Shown in pieces: positions 43,922 to 56,273 of a DNA stretch of 64,000 nt. A program made the position numbers and the translations under genes. Each line of letters begins with the position of its first letter. The stretch's first letter is position 1. The stretch comes from Botryosphaeria dothidea (lineage: Eukaryota; Ascomycota; Dothideomycetes; Botryosphaeriales; Botryosphaeriaceae). The stretch is from the NCBI GenBank assembly GCA_011503125.2, contig WWBZ02000082.1, forward strand, positions 1,364,001 through 1,428,000, in the 5' to 3' direction. The notes under the pieces were generated by a model. That model saw only the letters and a program-made list of their open reading frames with translations. It made no database searches and was not told where the DNA came from.

Positions 43922-44880
43922 GGCTCGAAGTGAAATGAGAGAGTGTCGGAGGTGTACGAAGGTTCGTGGACCAATTCAAAGAAAGAAAGAGGGCGGTGTC
44001 GGTGGCCGACAAGAGAAAGAAGGACTGTGGTGAAGAGGGAAAGGAAGAGGAGTCGGAGTGGAGGTAGGGAGGGGGGTTTATGTAGGCAGAGAGGATGCAC
44101 TAGATCAACCAGATCATTCAAGCGAGACTAGTCTACTTATGGGCACTACAGCCTCTCATTGGCCGAAAATCGGCTTACGCAAGCATTCTTTCCTGTTTCC
44201 TCAATCAAAAATGGCAAGCGCGACGTCATTGGATCACCTGCGGGCCTGCTACAGTCGGCGCAGTGTCCATCAACGCAATTCGGCAGATCTTCCAGCCGCT
44301 GGCGATCCTGAAAGTAGGCGGCGCTGTAGCACGGCCAACACGAGGACGATGTTTGACGTCATCCAGGCCCGACAAGGACCCATCACGGTCTTGAGCAAGC
44401 ACACTTGCGTAGAAAAGTACGCATTCGCGCCATCCTCAGGTAGCGTTTATGCAGTCTAGATACCAGTGATAGCATTTAGAGTGAACATTGTCTATGAGAC
44501 CATGCATTACCGCAGCAATGTGCCACTGTTGCTCGAGCTGGCTCCTCTACATACACAGCGCAACGGTCGCAAAGTTCTTCCATGTGAGCAATTTCATGGC
44601 ATAATTATCACTATTCATCAATCTCTACGCCGTAAATATTATCTTCCTCCAGAGCTGCAAACTCTTGAGCGACAACGGCTCATCCCTGCTGCTGTGCAAT
44701 CTTGACATTCAACACCAACCAGCACCGAGCCCAAGACACCAAGTATGAAACAGTCTGTCGAAGAACCACAACGCCCATTGTCAGCCCCCAAAAGCGCACT
44801 GCACCAAGGTTAAGTACACCTTCGCTCAAGAAGGCAAAAAACATATGGCACAAACAGCCTCACACCCCACCTCCAATACC
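43922..44880. other. Intergenic spacer
   Basis: About 1 kb: promoter of the secreted protein gene and 3' flank of the next gene on the same strand. No supported frame. Confidence 0.4.
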
Positions 44881-45687
44881 TCACTTCTCCTCCTCCGCCT
44901 TATGAATCACCAACCACACCGGCACCTGCCCAAAGCCCTGACCCCTCCTCTCCGTCCACCCCTGCTTCGTCAGCGTCTCCGCCGCCCGATCGGTCTTCGG
45001 CTTAATCGTGCTGCCCTTGTACCACTTCCCGCTGCCCGCTTCCGTGACCTCCGTGACCGCCCACTTATCGTCGCCCTTCCCCAGATACTCCAGCAGCTGC
45101 TTCACCGTCCAGTTGACATCCGCATCCCAAATATTAAACGCCCCCGGATTCTTCACCATCACAGCCTTCTTCGTCCCTTCCTTCCACGGCTCGACGTCGT
45201 TCTTCTTGAAGATGTGCAACCGCGCCTGCTTCGGGTTGTATATCATCCCCACGCCGCCGCGCCCGCCCCGCCTGCCCGTCACGCTCGGCATCTCATCCTC
45301 ATCCTCGTCGGCCCCAAAATGCCACCCGCGCCCTCCGCGCCTCCTCCCCGGCCCATCACCGCCCCACGGCCCCCAGAACCGCGGATCGTGGAAGCCGCCG
45401 TGCCGCCTCCCGCCGAAGAACCCCGGAGGCAGCCCCGGCCCGTCGTCGTCGCCATCGTCGGGCAAGAAGGGCGGAGGAGGCGGGTGGAAGCCCGGCGGGC
45501 CGTCCAGGAAGTCGGGCGGGGCGCCGTCGAAGCCGAAGGGCGGCGCTGCTTCCATGAAGCCGGGGATGCCGCGCAGGCCGCCGCCGCCGAAGGGCCCGTC
45601 GAAGGCGAGGGCCGGGTCGAAGAAGTCGTCGGGGGGTTGGTAGCCGTTGTAACGGCCTTGCCAGGCGTGAGGGGGGAAGAAGGCCAT
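44881..45687 (-). CDS. Gly/Pro-rich conserved fungal protein
   Basis: A single exon of 268 residues. Residues 1-140 are Gly, Pro, Phe and Asp-rich (GPGLPPGFFGGRRHGGFHD, then GRRRGGRGWHFG), probably disordered. Residues 150-262 look folded: ARLHIFKKNDVEPW, VNWTVKQLLEYLGKG and GKWYKGSTI, ending in FGQVPVWLVIHKAEEEK. The strand-strand-helix order and a following GKG turn could be a ubiquitin-like fold, which is only a guess. I recognise no named family. The tightly bounded folded C-terminus and GC3-rich codon use argue that it is a real gene. Confidence 0.7.
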   Translation of the reverse strand: MAFFPPHAWQGRYNGYQPPDDFFDPALAFDGPFGGGGLRGIPGFMEAAPPFGFDGAPPDFLDGPPGFHPPPPPFLPDDGDDDGPGLPPGFFGGRRHGGFHDPRFWGPWGGDGPGRRRGGRGWHFGADEDEDEMPSVTGRRGGRGGVGMIYNPKQARLHIFKKNDVEPWKEGTKKAVMVKNPGAFNIWDADVNWTVKQLLEYLGKGDDKWAVTEVTEAGSGKWYKGSTIKPKTDRAAETLTKQGWTERRGQGFGQVPVWLVIHKAEEEK

Positions 45688-46646
45688 GGTGGTGAGTCGG
45701 CGGTGGGGAGGATTTGGGTGTGTTCGTGGGAATGAGGGGATGGAGAGAGGTAGTGTGCTCCGGGGGATGCCTTGAGGAAGAAGCCTGTGGGAATGAGTTG
45801 TGGGTTGCTTCTAATTCACGAGGTCCGCAGGCAAAATGAGTATACCGAAGAGGGTGTTGTAAAGGGGAATGGCGTTGCTTCGAAGAGAGTACGCCTTCTT
45901 ATATTACTGGAAAGCCATATTCCGTTTCGAAAGCAGGAGACCAGAAGCAGTCGTCGTGATCTCTGTGTCAGAAGCTGCGTGTTCTCTTTGTTTTAAGCCA
46001 CCACTGCCAACGGAGAACCGATGCTTCTTTTTATCTGGCAGTGAACTTAGTGCATATGTTTGCTCTGCTTTTGTTTTCTCTGCTTTGCTGGCAGTCAGGC
46101 TGGCACACCAGCTTGTTTTCTCGTGCACGTATCTATCGAGAACCATGATCTTCGAATCCTCTTGACCAAAAGCAATGAAAGAACATCGTTTCTCAATTGT
46201 GAGGGCTGAGGCTAACAGCGTCAGCAATTGGACCTTCTTGCTTCGCTGGCAATTTATCTAGCAAGTATTTCCTTGTTATTGTCTTGCTGGCCGACCACGA
46301 GATAAGAGCAAGCGCCTTTTCAGGTTCAATCAAAACACCAACGGTTTTATGTGTTGGAAAAGAAAACAATATCCGCCATTCTTATAGCTCCTCGCAAAGA
46401 CAAAGAATCAAGAAAGTTCAAGTTTGGTGATTTGATGTTGCTTCCCTCGACCAAGAAGTACACATTAGAACTCGCCCTCACGGATTTCACAAGGTTAGAG
46501 CAATGACTGAGCTCTTCACTGCACCGCACAATTCCCAAAAAACATGAACATGATCACCACCATTTGATTGCAGAAGATGGATATCCTCAATAAACCCCGT
46601 CCAATAACGACATTTCAGAAGGGCATCCAGTGTAAAGAAACCTCCC
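45688..46646. other. Intergenic spacer
   Basis: Promoter of the Gly/Pro-rich protein gene and 3' flank of CFT2. Lower G+C than both neighbours; no supported frame. Confidence 0.4.
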
Positions 46647-49600
46647 CTACCCTCCAGCCACAACAGCCAACCCCTCATAAATCTTCCTCTTCACCGCATA
46701 AAACGTGCCATCCGGCCGCCCCGGCCCCATAACCCCAAACCCACTGCTCTCAACCTCGATCTTGCCCGTCCCGCTCTTCCTCACGACGACCGACCCGTTG
46801 ATCAGCAGCGTACCCTCGCCGCGGAACTCGGCGGCGAAGCCCGAGCTCTGCATGATCTTGCGCAGGTCCGCGAGGCGCAGGTCGCCGACGTGCAGCGGCT
46901 GCGCGACGGAGCGCGTGGCGGCGGCCAAGCTGGCGGGCACGACGTCGAGGATGGGCGTGGTGGTGGCCTTTTTCTCCTCGTCGGCCGTGCCTTGGGCGTC
47001 GCCCTTGGCACCTTTGATCTTCTTCTTGGCGCCACCGCCGTTGCCTTCGTGCTCGTCGGCAGACGGAAGCTGGGCCTCCAAACGGCCGGTGATGGCGACG
47101 ACGCCGAGCCCCTTGACGTTCTGCCAGCGCAGGCGGCGGACGATGTTCTGGCTGAGCTTGACGGTCCAGGCGTTCGTGTCAACGCTAGCGTCGACCGTGA
47201 GGCCGATGGTCGGCGTGAAGACGTCGATGGCGCTCTCAGTGGAGCCGGCGGTCGCGGCTTCGATCAGCTTGCGGCAGTCTGCCGCCAACGCCAGCGTCTC
47301 TTCCTGCTCGCCAGCGATGAGGATGAGTTTACGCGGACGGATCATCGGGATCAGTAGCTGCAGACTTCGCTTATCGTGTAGGCCTGAGAAATCCACGAAA
47401 GCGATCCTGCACTCAAGTCGCACGGTCTCCTTGGAGAAGACGATCTTTGATGGGCCGCTGACGATCTCTTCTGAAGCTTCATCCTCGGACTCTGCGGAAT
47501 CTTCGTTGTCGCCCTGGTCGTCGTTCGTGACGCTACCTTGCATTGAGTCGTCCTGCTGTCTGCGGCGTTTGGTGGTGCCGTTGGCGGCCTGACGTTTGCC
47601 AGATCCAGTCTTCCCTGCTTGCTCATCCCACTTGCGTTTCTGACCGACACCTGAATCCTTTTGACCAGAGCCATTGCGCATGTCCTGGCCGTCGACATCG
47701 TCGCGTTCTTCTGCGCGGAGGTATTCTTCGGGGCGGATGAGGTCTCCAAATTCGTCGGCACGTTTCCGCTTCGCAACGTAGGGGAACATCTTTTCTCTCC
47801 CCCTCTTGCCTCTTGTGTCATAGTCGTGGACATTCTTGCGACGAAGGAGGATGTTGATGCCAAGCTCTGCATCGCTAAGACCCAACTTGTGACGAGCGTG
47901 GGTCATTGCGGCTGATATATTCAAAGACTTGCCCTGGTGTTCAGTATCCGATTCTTCCGAGGACTCAGATGTGGTCGATGAACGATCATCAATTACATCT
48001 GCAGACGTCTCCAGGGATGTTGCTCCGTCTGTCTGAAGAGTGTTGTGCAATTGACGCTGTTGTGCAAGGAATTGCTGATACAGGGGAACCTCGTTGCCTT
48101 CCAGCGGTGCTGCTTGGGGCACATCCACCGTAGCCTCAGTACCTCCCGCTTGCTGCACCGATGCTTCCTCGACAACTTCTGTGGACGCATTTGCGCCGCT
48201 GCGTTCAGCCCAGAGTTCGTAGAGTAACCTGCCCAGTCCTTTCTTCGAGTTGGACGGCTGTGCAACACGCTCTGTCAGGACAACCAGATTGCGGCTGTCC
48301 GCGGCAAGAGAGCGCAACGCCTCCTTAGAGAAACCCCATTCCAACGAGACGTCGCTAGCCAAGATGACCTTTGGCCCCTCCACCGCAAGCATGCGGTTGA
48401 TCTGAGTTCTTCGCTCGGCGAGCTTCACCGATCGGAAATCGAATGGTGCGTTAGGCTTCTTTGCATCATCTTTGCCGTCCTTTGTCCTGCCTGAGCCTTG
48501 CTGATTCCTCGTACGTTTGTTGTCGTCCGCGCCCTGTCCGCTACTCGCGGCCTCAAACTCGCGCACAATACCCTCGTCCATCCACTCGAGCATACTCCTT
48601 GCGTAGCGCATTGTAGCACCACATGTACGGCTGGCGAGGTACAGAGGAGCATTCCCGAACGACTGTGAATCCGCCTGCCAGGTGCTTTCAAGCAGGTATG
48701 CCAACTCCAAGATGCGTGCGCTGGAATCCGAGGGAATCAAAACGGAGCCCCCATTGGACACGGTTTCCCTGATCATATCCAAGAGCATTTCGTCGCGTTT
48801 CTGCCGGCCACCCGCTAATGCAATGCGCTCCGAGCCTCTGCTACTACAGATCATGGCTGTAGGACGGCGCAGCTGCTCAATGACCTCCGCACCACCCGCA
48901 CCAGACCCGCCCAGCCAGGCGGCCCCCGATAAGACATGTTCTCTAGCCTGATTCCAATCGACGGCGTATACAATTGATTCCAAGCCATGCTGAATGTGCC
49001 ATATTGTACCACCCAGAGTATGTCCAGCGCTGTAAGCAGTAATGGTGAGACCGTTCAATGGAGGCGAGAAAGGCGAGGGCAGCGGCTGGTGCGGTTGCGA
49101 GTACTTGAGCGGATGGATGAGCGAGAAGTAATTTGCGATTTCTTCGGAGGTGGGTGGTTGAAGGAGGATATTCGGATGGTTTCCTCCCTGCAATGCGGGG
49201 AATGAGTAGGCTGAATCCGAGAGCGCAGCTTCGGGGATGATAGATGATGCAAGAGGAGTAGAGCAATAGAGATCCTGGAGAAGGGTGCGGCCGAGAGAGA
49301 TGACAGGGGTGGTGGCGTATATTGGTATGCGGGTGAAGAGCGGAAAGTGCTTGCAGCAGTGGGCGAATGCACCGAGATGAGCGGTTGTTGCGTGGGTGAG
49401 AAGAACGCAGGAAAGGGTTGGAATTTGTCTGCGTGTTCATAGTCAGTGCCGATTCGTTGCATTGTGTGCAGCAAGCTCCGGACAAAGCTGGCAGCAGCAG
49501 AGCCAGCTCATGACACGGATTCGTACCTCTCGAGCTCCTTGAGCTTCTCAGCATCAAAAGTCTCGTCCCAGCCAACATCGATGAGGATCTTGATGCCGCC

Positions 49601-49672
49601 ATCAAGCTCGAGCAGGGACTGCGACGCGGCCGAAGCTGATTGCGCGCCCAGAAGAGGAGTGAAGTTGAACAT
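46647..49672 (-). CDS. CFT2: Cleavage and polyadenylation factor subunit Cft2 (CPSF2)
   Basis: Exon 1 is 49672-49527, a 98-bp intron spans 49526-49429 (GTACGA...ACGCAG), and exon 2 is 49428-46647. The product is 975 residues. The N-terminal metallo-beta-lactamase fold is visible: LLELDGGIKILIDVGWDETFD, then CVLLTHATTAHLGAF, where active family members have the metal-binding HxHxDH; the degenerate motif fits the inactive CPSF2/Cft2 branch. AYSAGHTLGGTIWHI, YAVDWNQAREHVL and the beta-CASP region (SSARILELAYLLE, KVILASDVSLEWGFSKEAL) follow in order. The C-terminal half has an acidic linker (QGDNEDSAESEDEASEE) and the family's IAFVDFSGLHDKRSL and MIRPRKLILIAGE. The product acts in nuclear mRNA 3'-end processing with the Ysh1 endonuclease. 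Confidence 0.92.
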
Positions 49673-52600
49673 GGCTACGGCGCGGGATGTGCGCAGGCAC
49701 GCGGAAGCAAACTATCAAGCAAAGCGCATAGCAGGTTCGATAGCGGCAGAGGCGATGGAGGTGATGGGAAGGCTACTGCTACAGGGTGGTGGTGGTGGCC
49801 GCGACGCGCGCGTGCTGGGATGACGGCGACGCTGGCTTTGGCTTTGGTGTCGCAGTTGCAGTTGCAGCTGCAGCCCGCACGTCGCGTTTCCCAGTGGTCC
49901 GTGCGCGCATGCCTATCTGCTGCCAGGCTGCAAACAAGACAAACCCATCGACGCCTGCCGAAGTTGAGCCTGCAATTCCCCTTTTGGAATAGAGTCAGCC
50001 TGAAGTCTGGGTGCCTTGTCATTCTTGCGCATCCTCTATTTCAACTTCCTCCGCTTCCTCATCAAACAACCTCGCTTGGGGGACCGATGCTCTCGTCCGC
50101 TCCTTCATATGCCTGCCGCTTCCTCGGCCGCCGTCCTACCCTTTCGCATCCGACGGCTCCGTTGCGGCGGTGTTATGTCTCCGGATCCGCACACCTCTTC
50201 AACTCCGGGGTTTGACGATGCTGATCCGTCCGGAGCTTACATCCGCATATGAGCGTTCATAAAGTCTGACATGGGTGCTTGATGAGTGCCTGGGCAACGC
50301 CAGATAAGCGACCCCTGGATGAGATCCATGTCTCTGTCCGTCGGTGTCGTCCTCCAGCTCGCAATTGACCTGTCATGTCTACATCTGCTACAGGGGCCTG
50401 TCGATCGCCGTTCGCATGCGTTAAGCCATTGACCTCTCCAATCGACCCCTCTGCAGACGGGCAGACCTCCTCACACCGCTCGCTAAACGGTGACCGGTGT
50501 CAGCATCCACGCCACCTGGCCCCCTTTCGCTTTCTCGTCCTTTGTGACTGCTGCATTGGAGGCGGCCGGAAGCGAGCCGTTGACGTTTCGTGACGGAGTG
50601 CAGGAGCCTGTTCCAGACCCGGTCCTCTGGCGTGGTACACAGCCAACACAGCCAAAATAACGCCTTCAGCCATTGCCGATGCTGCATGCGATCGCGAGCA
50701 TGGTGCGTCGAGCTCCTGGATCCAGGACCAAATGAGATGGCGCCGTGGTACGTGCTGACCAGCCGTCTTGGTACCTCCCCGCAGCCTGCTTACAACACGA
50801 ACGGGCACTCCGTCTTGGACACGTACCTCGGGGGGCCGCAACTAAGCCTCGATCTGTTCAGGGTGGACATCGGTACGGGAATCTCCATTGTCTCATTGTC
50901 AGCCAGATCCTGCCATCTGTGTTGCAGCACTGCCAATCTCTCACCGGCCCTGCTGCCTGCAAACGACGTTGAGCCGAATGCTACAGCTCACATTCTTGTC
51001 ACTTCTTTGCCCCAACCGTTTTCAACCATCCCTGCAGAAAGCATGGCCAGGACCCTAATGACAGGACGGGCCCGGGCACTACCATCGTCGAGGCCCACAG
51101 CGTCGGTTTTGCTGCATGCTGCTATAGAAGTCAATTGCAGCGCCGCAAACACTCTCCACGACGTGGCCCTACCAAGCTTCGGACGCGCTGGACGGGTGCG
51201 TCTCCGAGCTTCGGTAGGCCGGCAGAGCGACGTGCGCAATGTGGCTGACGTCGATGCCTGCCATCCGACTGGCAGAACCGTTTTTGTGCGACCTTCGCTT
51301 GAATCCGGGGGCCTGCAAGGAGTTTTCGGCTAGCCACTTCATCTGTTCATGCCGTGTTGCCTTCCTCCACACGGCCAACGCTGTGACAAAGAGGGTCCAC
51401 GGAGAGGAATGCCACCTCTCAGAGCGGAGCATCTGCCGCAGTGGAGCCTGGCCAATGGCCAGCGAATATCTGCATCCTGAGGTCATGGTCGTACCATCAC
51501 ACAGCGCTTGTCTCAAAATCGCAGACGACGCCCACGTGCGGGCGCGCTTCTGGCTGCAGAGAATTTGCCTCATCGGTCGGCAGCTGCTCACGCCCCTGCC
51601 GTGTGATGTGCGACATTCACATCGGGGTGTATGTACGCGTGTGTTGATTTGGAAAAAGACGGGCCAGCAATGCCCCCCCACCCCCCCCCCCGGACACGCG
51701 GACTCTGTTTCAAACGCGTGCGCTAGAGAGCTGGAGAATAGAGGGCTCTCAACCCCAGACTAATCCGGGAAGGCAGTGCGAAGTGGTGGGGATGTACTCT
51801 ACGCATGTGATATGTGTCTGACAGTCATCGCCATAAAGGGACGGAGAAATTCTTGGGCAGGCAACCGGTTTTTCTGAAGGAGCCTAAGGACTCTGGAACA
51901 GGCCAGACCGTATACTGATGGATTACTATGGGCTACGCTCGCACTAAATAGCAGTGTGGGAGTCGGAGGCCGAGTGGCTTGAAGTGCTCGGTCCGGCTGC
52001 GTGTCAGCCGACTGTGCTTTCACAATCCCATCACACGCCGAGGACGCCAAAAATACTAGGCTTCGCGGGCGATCTCGTTCATGTACAGCATTGCTCAGGC
52101 GCCCCACACGGCGGCGGCGTCTAGGGCTGCGCTTTGCGGCAAGCTACGGATAGTTGCGTGCTTGGATGCGGCTGGCGATTGGCGGGCGGACTGGGGCGCT
52201 ATCTAGACAGCGGAGGCCATGTTGCACAGGATCTCTTGACCTCGAGACGCGGGTAGTACCGGTCTCTGGCCAGCTGCAGGAAACAAGCCGTGCGCGCTTT
52301 ACGATCTCCCGGATCTGCAGTGAGGCGCGGGTGCTTGCTTTTTCTTGCGCGTCAACGACGTTGAGGGGCGGGTGGATCCTGAACTGTGCAGCAGCGGTTT
52401 GCGGCGGGCTTGCAGAGGCCGTTGGAGCAGTGGTGACGGCGGACGCCGGGCATGGATGTGCGTGGCGCGCTGAGCAGCGATGGAGCAGCATTGGGGATCA
52501 GCGCACGGCGGAAAGCCCGCCGGGATGAAGCTGGAGCTGGGCATGGGCATGGGACGGGCATGGGCGCGGATGGACGGGCGTGGACGCGGGCGGGCAGAGC

Positions 52601-53322
52601 ATGGGCGCGAGCGGGTACGCGACGTTAGCCAAAGTCAATGTGCCGCGGCGAGGATCGGCCCTTTTTGACTTGAGCTTCGCTGCCCGCGCCGCCGCTAGCA
52701 GAGCTCCCGTACAAGATGATGGCACTGCTCTCGCGCGGCATAACCCTCAGCACCACCGCTAGCGAGCCCTCTCGCCGCCCCGGTCGCCTCCACCCGCACC
52801 CACCTTCCAGCGCGTTGGGCTTGGCCTCCTCCCTGCGCGCTGCCCTGAGATCGCAAAGATTGGCGACAGCCTGCGCCCTCTTATACCCGCGAACCCCACA
52901 CCCGCGCCACCTGCCGCGCCCGAATCCCATCCCACCCTCACCAAGATTGCTCTCCCGGCCCAGCCTAGCCGCTTCGGGCCACCACCTGCGCCGCTGCTCC
53001 CTGCCCGCGAACCAGTCCACCCCCCCGCCTCTGTTTCGCCAGCCCATTTATCACTGGCCGCTGATCCGCTCGCCATAAGCAGCCTGCCGACTCGCGCCCT
53101 CCACGCCTGCTCACGCTCAGTCAGCGTCACACTCCTTCCATCACTACATAATCCGGTGCTCGCCGACACCGCGCGCGCGCCGTCCAGCCCTCCAAGCAAC
53201 GCCGCCGCCAGGTGACGCGCCTGCTCACTCGACGGAGATTCCATATCTCCCATCCGTCCCCCAGGGAATTCCCTATCTGATGCTCCTCTCCCGCTTGATC
53301 CTCCTCCAATCCTGCCTCCAAC
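49673..53322. promoter_or_regulatory. Long divergent upstream region of CFT2 and the Zn2Cys6 gene
   Basis: 3.65 kb between two divergent starts, long for this genome. It is GC-moderate, with C runs near 51667-51691 and C/T-rich stretches toward 53320 that suit a long leader for the regulator gene. Frames such as 50590-51333 show no motif and are not supported. Confidence 0.4.
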
Positions 53323-55112
53323 ATGGCCGCCGAAATGTTTGGCCCTCAGCCGCCCCAGTACGGCGCCCGCTTCAGCATCTCCTCTTCCTCCAGCCAGGCC
53401 TCGCCCTCGTCCAGTGAATCCCCGCGGACCACTCCGAGCGTAATAGACTTCCAGTTCATGCCCGATCCTTCGCCCGTCGACAGCGTCATTCCCAAGATCG
53501 AGGAGATCGACGACGACGACGAGAGCAGCTCCAAGATCTCGCCCATCGCCGACGATTCCGTGCCCTCTCCGGACCGTACTGTTGCGAAGCGCCCCCGAGG
53601 CAGGCCTCGGAAGCACCCAATCGCACAGCCCACCTCCATCACAAAACCACCCAAGGGCCGCTCCAAGACGGGTTGCATAACGTGTAGGAGGAGGAAGAAG
53701 AAGTGTGACGAGACTAAACCAGCTTGTAAGGATCCCGTCCGATGGCTTGCAGCACGGACCATGTGGGCTAATCGAGCGCAGGCCTGCACTGCCAGAAGAA
53801 CAACGTGCATTGCGAGGGTTACCCGCCCAAGGAGTTCTGGAAGAGCGGCAAGCAGAAAACTTCGTTTTCGGGTACAGTAATTGGCCAGGACTCATGCCGC
53901 TCGCCTACTGATATTATAGCAGTCGTCAGCCGAAGAGCGAGCGCGGTGCCCGCAGGGCTGCCAGTGCTTATCGACGGAATTGAGACCGACGTTGACCGCA
54001 AGTTCTTGGACCATTTCCATTTCAACGTCAGCCGCGTTCTCAGTCTATTCGATGACATCGAGGGCAATCCATTCACCAAGATATTGATACCCATGGCCAT
54101 CCGGCATCGTGGTCTCATGCATTCGTTGCTGTGTCTGGCCGGCTCCCACGTACTATTACGGGAAAAGAAGCCCGAATATGAGAACAGACAGGCGTACCAC
54201 TTCGATCACGCAATCCGGAATCTCCGGACAGATGAAAACATGCAACGACGGTTATCCGGAGATGATACCGCCGTCATCGACGACCCGACCGTCGCACAGA
54301 CCCTGGTTCTCTGCCTGAAGTCCGTCACTGCAGGCGATACTGATGGCTCCTACCGAGCACACATGGATGCTGCACGCCATCTGATACAAAACCAGCAGTC
54401 TCCCAACAAGGATTTCCAAGCCTTCCTGATTGAGTTTTTCGTCTACCACGACGTGGCGAACTCGGTCACCGCCACGGACCGCTGCAGCATCCTCATGATG
54501 GACGAGTTCCACCTGCCTGAGTACATGATCCAGCCGGAAGCCGCCACGCTGCTCGGCGTCGTCGACGGGCTGTTCCGCATCATCTCCAACATCCGCAAGC
54601 TGCGGGATAAGATCCGAGCCAAGCGAGCGCAGGGCATCGACCCGCCGATGGACTACGAGATCCTGTCGGGGGCCGTGGCCATCGAACAGGCGCTGCGCGA
54701 GTGGCAGTGCGTGCAGACCGACGAGTACCGCTACTACACGTCGATGCTATACCAGGCCTGCACCTGGATCTACCTGCACCGCACCATCAAGCCGTCGCGC
54801 CCCGACTCGGCTCTGCACGACGCCGTTGACCGCGGCCTCTCGTACCTCGCCCAGCTGCCGCCCACCAGCAACACGCAGAGCGTGCTGCTGATGCCGCTGT
54901 TCCTGCTCGGGTGCGCGGCCTTCGATCCCGCGCAGCGCACGCCCATCAGCGAGGGCTTGGACCAGCTGCAGGCGTACAGCAACCTCGGAAACATCCAGTA
55001 TGCGCGTGAGGTCGTGCATACGGTGTGGGAGATGATGGACGCCGGGAACGAGGAGAGCTGGGATTGGGAGACGATCATCGTGAATAAGGGGTGGGACTTC
55101 CTGATCACCTGA
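53323..55112 (+). CDS. Zn2Cys6 transcription factor with AT-hook
   Basis: Exon 1 is 53323-53725, a 56-bp intron spans 53726-53781 (GTAAGG...GCGCAG), and exon 2 is 53782-55112. The product is 577 residues. A Ser/Pro-rich and acidic N-terminus (EEIDDDDESSSK) leads to an AT-hook (KRPRGRPRKHP at about 87) and then the binuclear cluster CITCRRRKKKCDETKPACLHCQ...HC, completed only after splicing. The rest matches the fungal-specific transcription factor domain of the PF11951 type: FLDHFHFNVSRVLSLFDD, LPMAIRHRGLMHSLLCLAGSHV-like text and a C-terminal WEMMD. A further 48-bp in-phase GT-AG segment (about 53872-53919) could be spliced or retained. Role: nuclear DNA-binding regulator, targets unknown. 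Confidence 0.88.
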
Positions 55113-56150
55113 TTATTCGGATTTCCCGTTTCTTTTATCCTCTTGCATGGATTTCGGCCTTTCTTCTTACTATAAAGGATGCCGGTGGGTTACATTCGAT
55201 CCGTGGGACCCCTGGCCTTTGTCGCTTATCGCGATATCTTCGTCACGTGGGGATTTGGGGGTGGGATGTTCATTTTCACAACTTGCACAAACGGGATGGG
55301 GGTGCCGGGTGTGGGTTTTCAGGCGTGCGGGTTGTATTGCCTTGTCACAGAGGCGCGGGAAATGCTGGGCTCTTTTGCGGCGTTCTATACCACCGAGAGT
55401 TTCACCGGTGTGCTGGGGGGTTTTGCGGGCTCGGGTTTTCACGGATCTTTTCGCTGTTTGATGTTGTTGTATCAAAGGGAAATCGTCGGGTAGGACGGGC
55501 GGGACTGATGAATGGTTCGTTTTTGGTCTGCACGTATAAAGAATTCGAACGGTTTGGGCGGTAAAGTTTTATCTTTTTTTTTTGGCATTTGGGCGGAGTC
55601 TTCGAAGGGGACAAAATACTTTATACTATTGATATATACACATGTATGAGGCAGTGGCTGCTTTTCGCTTTTCTTGTTTCAAGCGCTCGGTGGAGGAAAT
55701 TGGTTTGCATCTTCGAATGGAGGGATGAAAATTTTTATCGGTCTGGGACTGCGGTCTTCTTTCCTGCACTTATGTATACGGTGCTTTTTGTCTCTTTCTA
55801 CCTCATCCTTCCCACCTTAACTTGATATACGTATTCGTTTGCTTATAGGCGGCTCTTTTTGTTCTGTACAGTTCATTTCCTTGTTCTCTTCATTTCATCG
55901 CATGTACGCACGTTATGCTTGTAAAGCTACGCTTCGGACGAGAGTTGAGCAGTTCTCGCCACCCCCTCCGCCCGTCTGGACGGGACGGGAGACAAGGGCG
56001 AGAGACGGGAAGAGAGGCGAGACAGAAAGGGCGAATTGAAATTGTTGGATGCCAAACTCTAGACTTTCCCATGTCCCGTTCGACGTGCCGATTGTTGCCC
56101 GATGCAGTCGGGCAGCTCCTTTCGAGATAGACTCTTACGGGTCGGGGAGA

Positions 56151-56180
56151 GGGGGGGGGGGGGGGGAGGGGGGGGAGGGG
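56151..56180 (+). repeat. Poly-G tract (G16AG8AG4)
   Basis: G16 followed by A, G8, A, G4, then a CA-rich flank. Low-complexity tract in non-coding sequence. Confidence 0.9.
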
Positions 56181-56237
56181 CAAAAAAGCAGGTTTGCCGA
56201 ATGACTATGATGTCTACGGGCCTGTGGCGGTGGGCGT

Positions 56238-56240
<3 letters not shown>

Positions 56241-56272
<32 letters not shown>
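56241..56272 (+). repeat. (TC)n microsatellite
   Basis: About fifteen consecutive TC units, useful as a polymorphic marker. Confidence 0.9.

Positions 56273-56273
<1 letters not shown>

Noticed and set aside
50590..51333. 247-residue open frame on plus
   Set aside because: No motif; overlapped by similar frames on minus, and lies in the divergent upstream region.
52759..53895. 378-residue open frame on minus
   Set aside because: Overlaps the Zn2Cys6 gene start antisense; Gly/Arg-rich with no domain.
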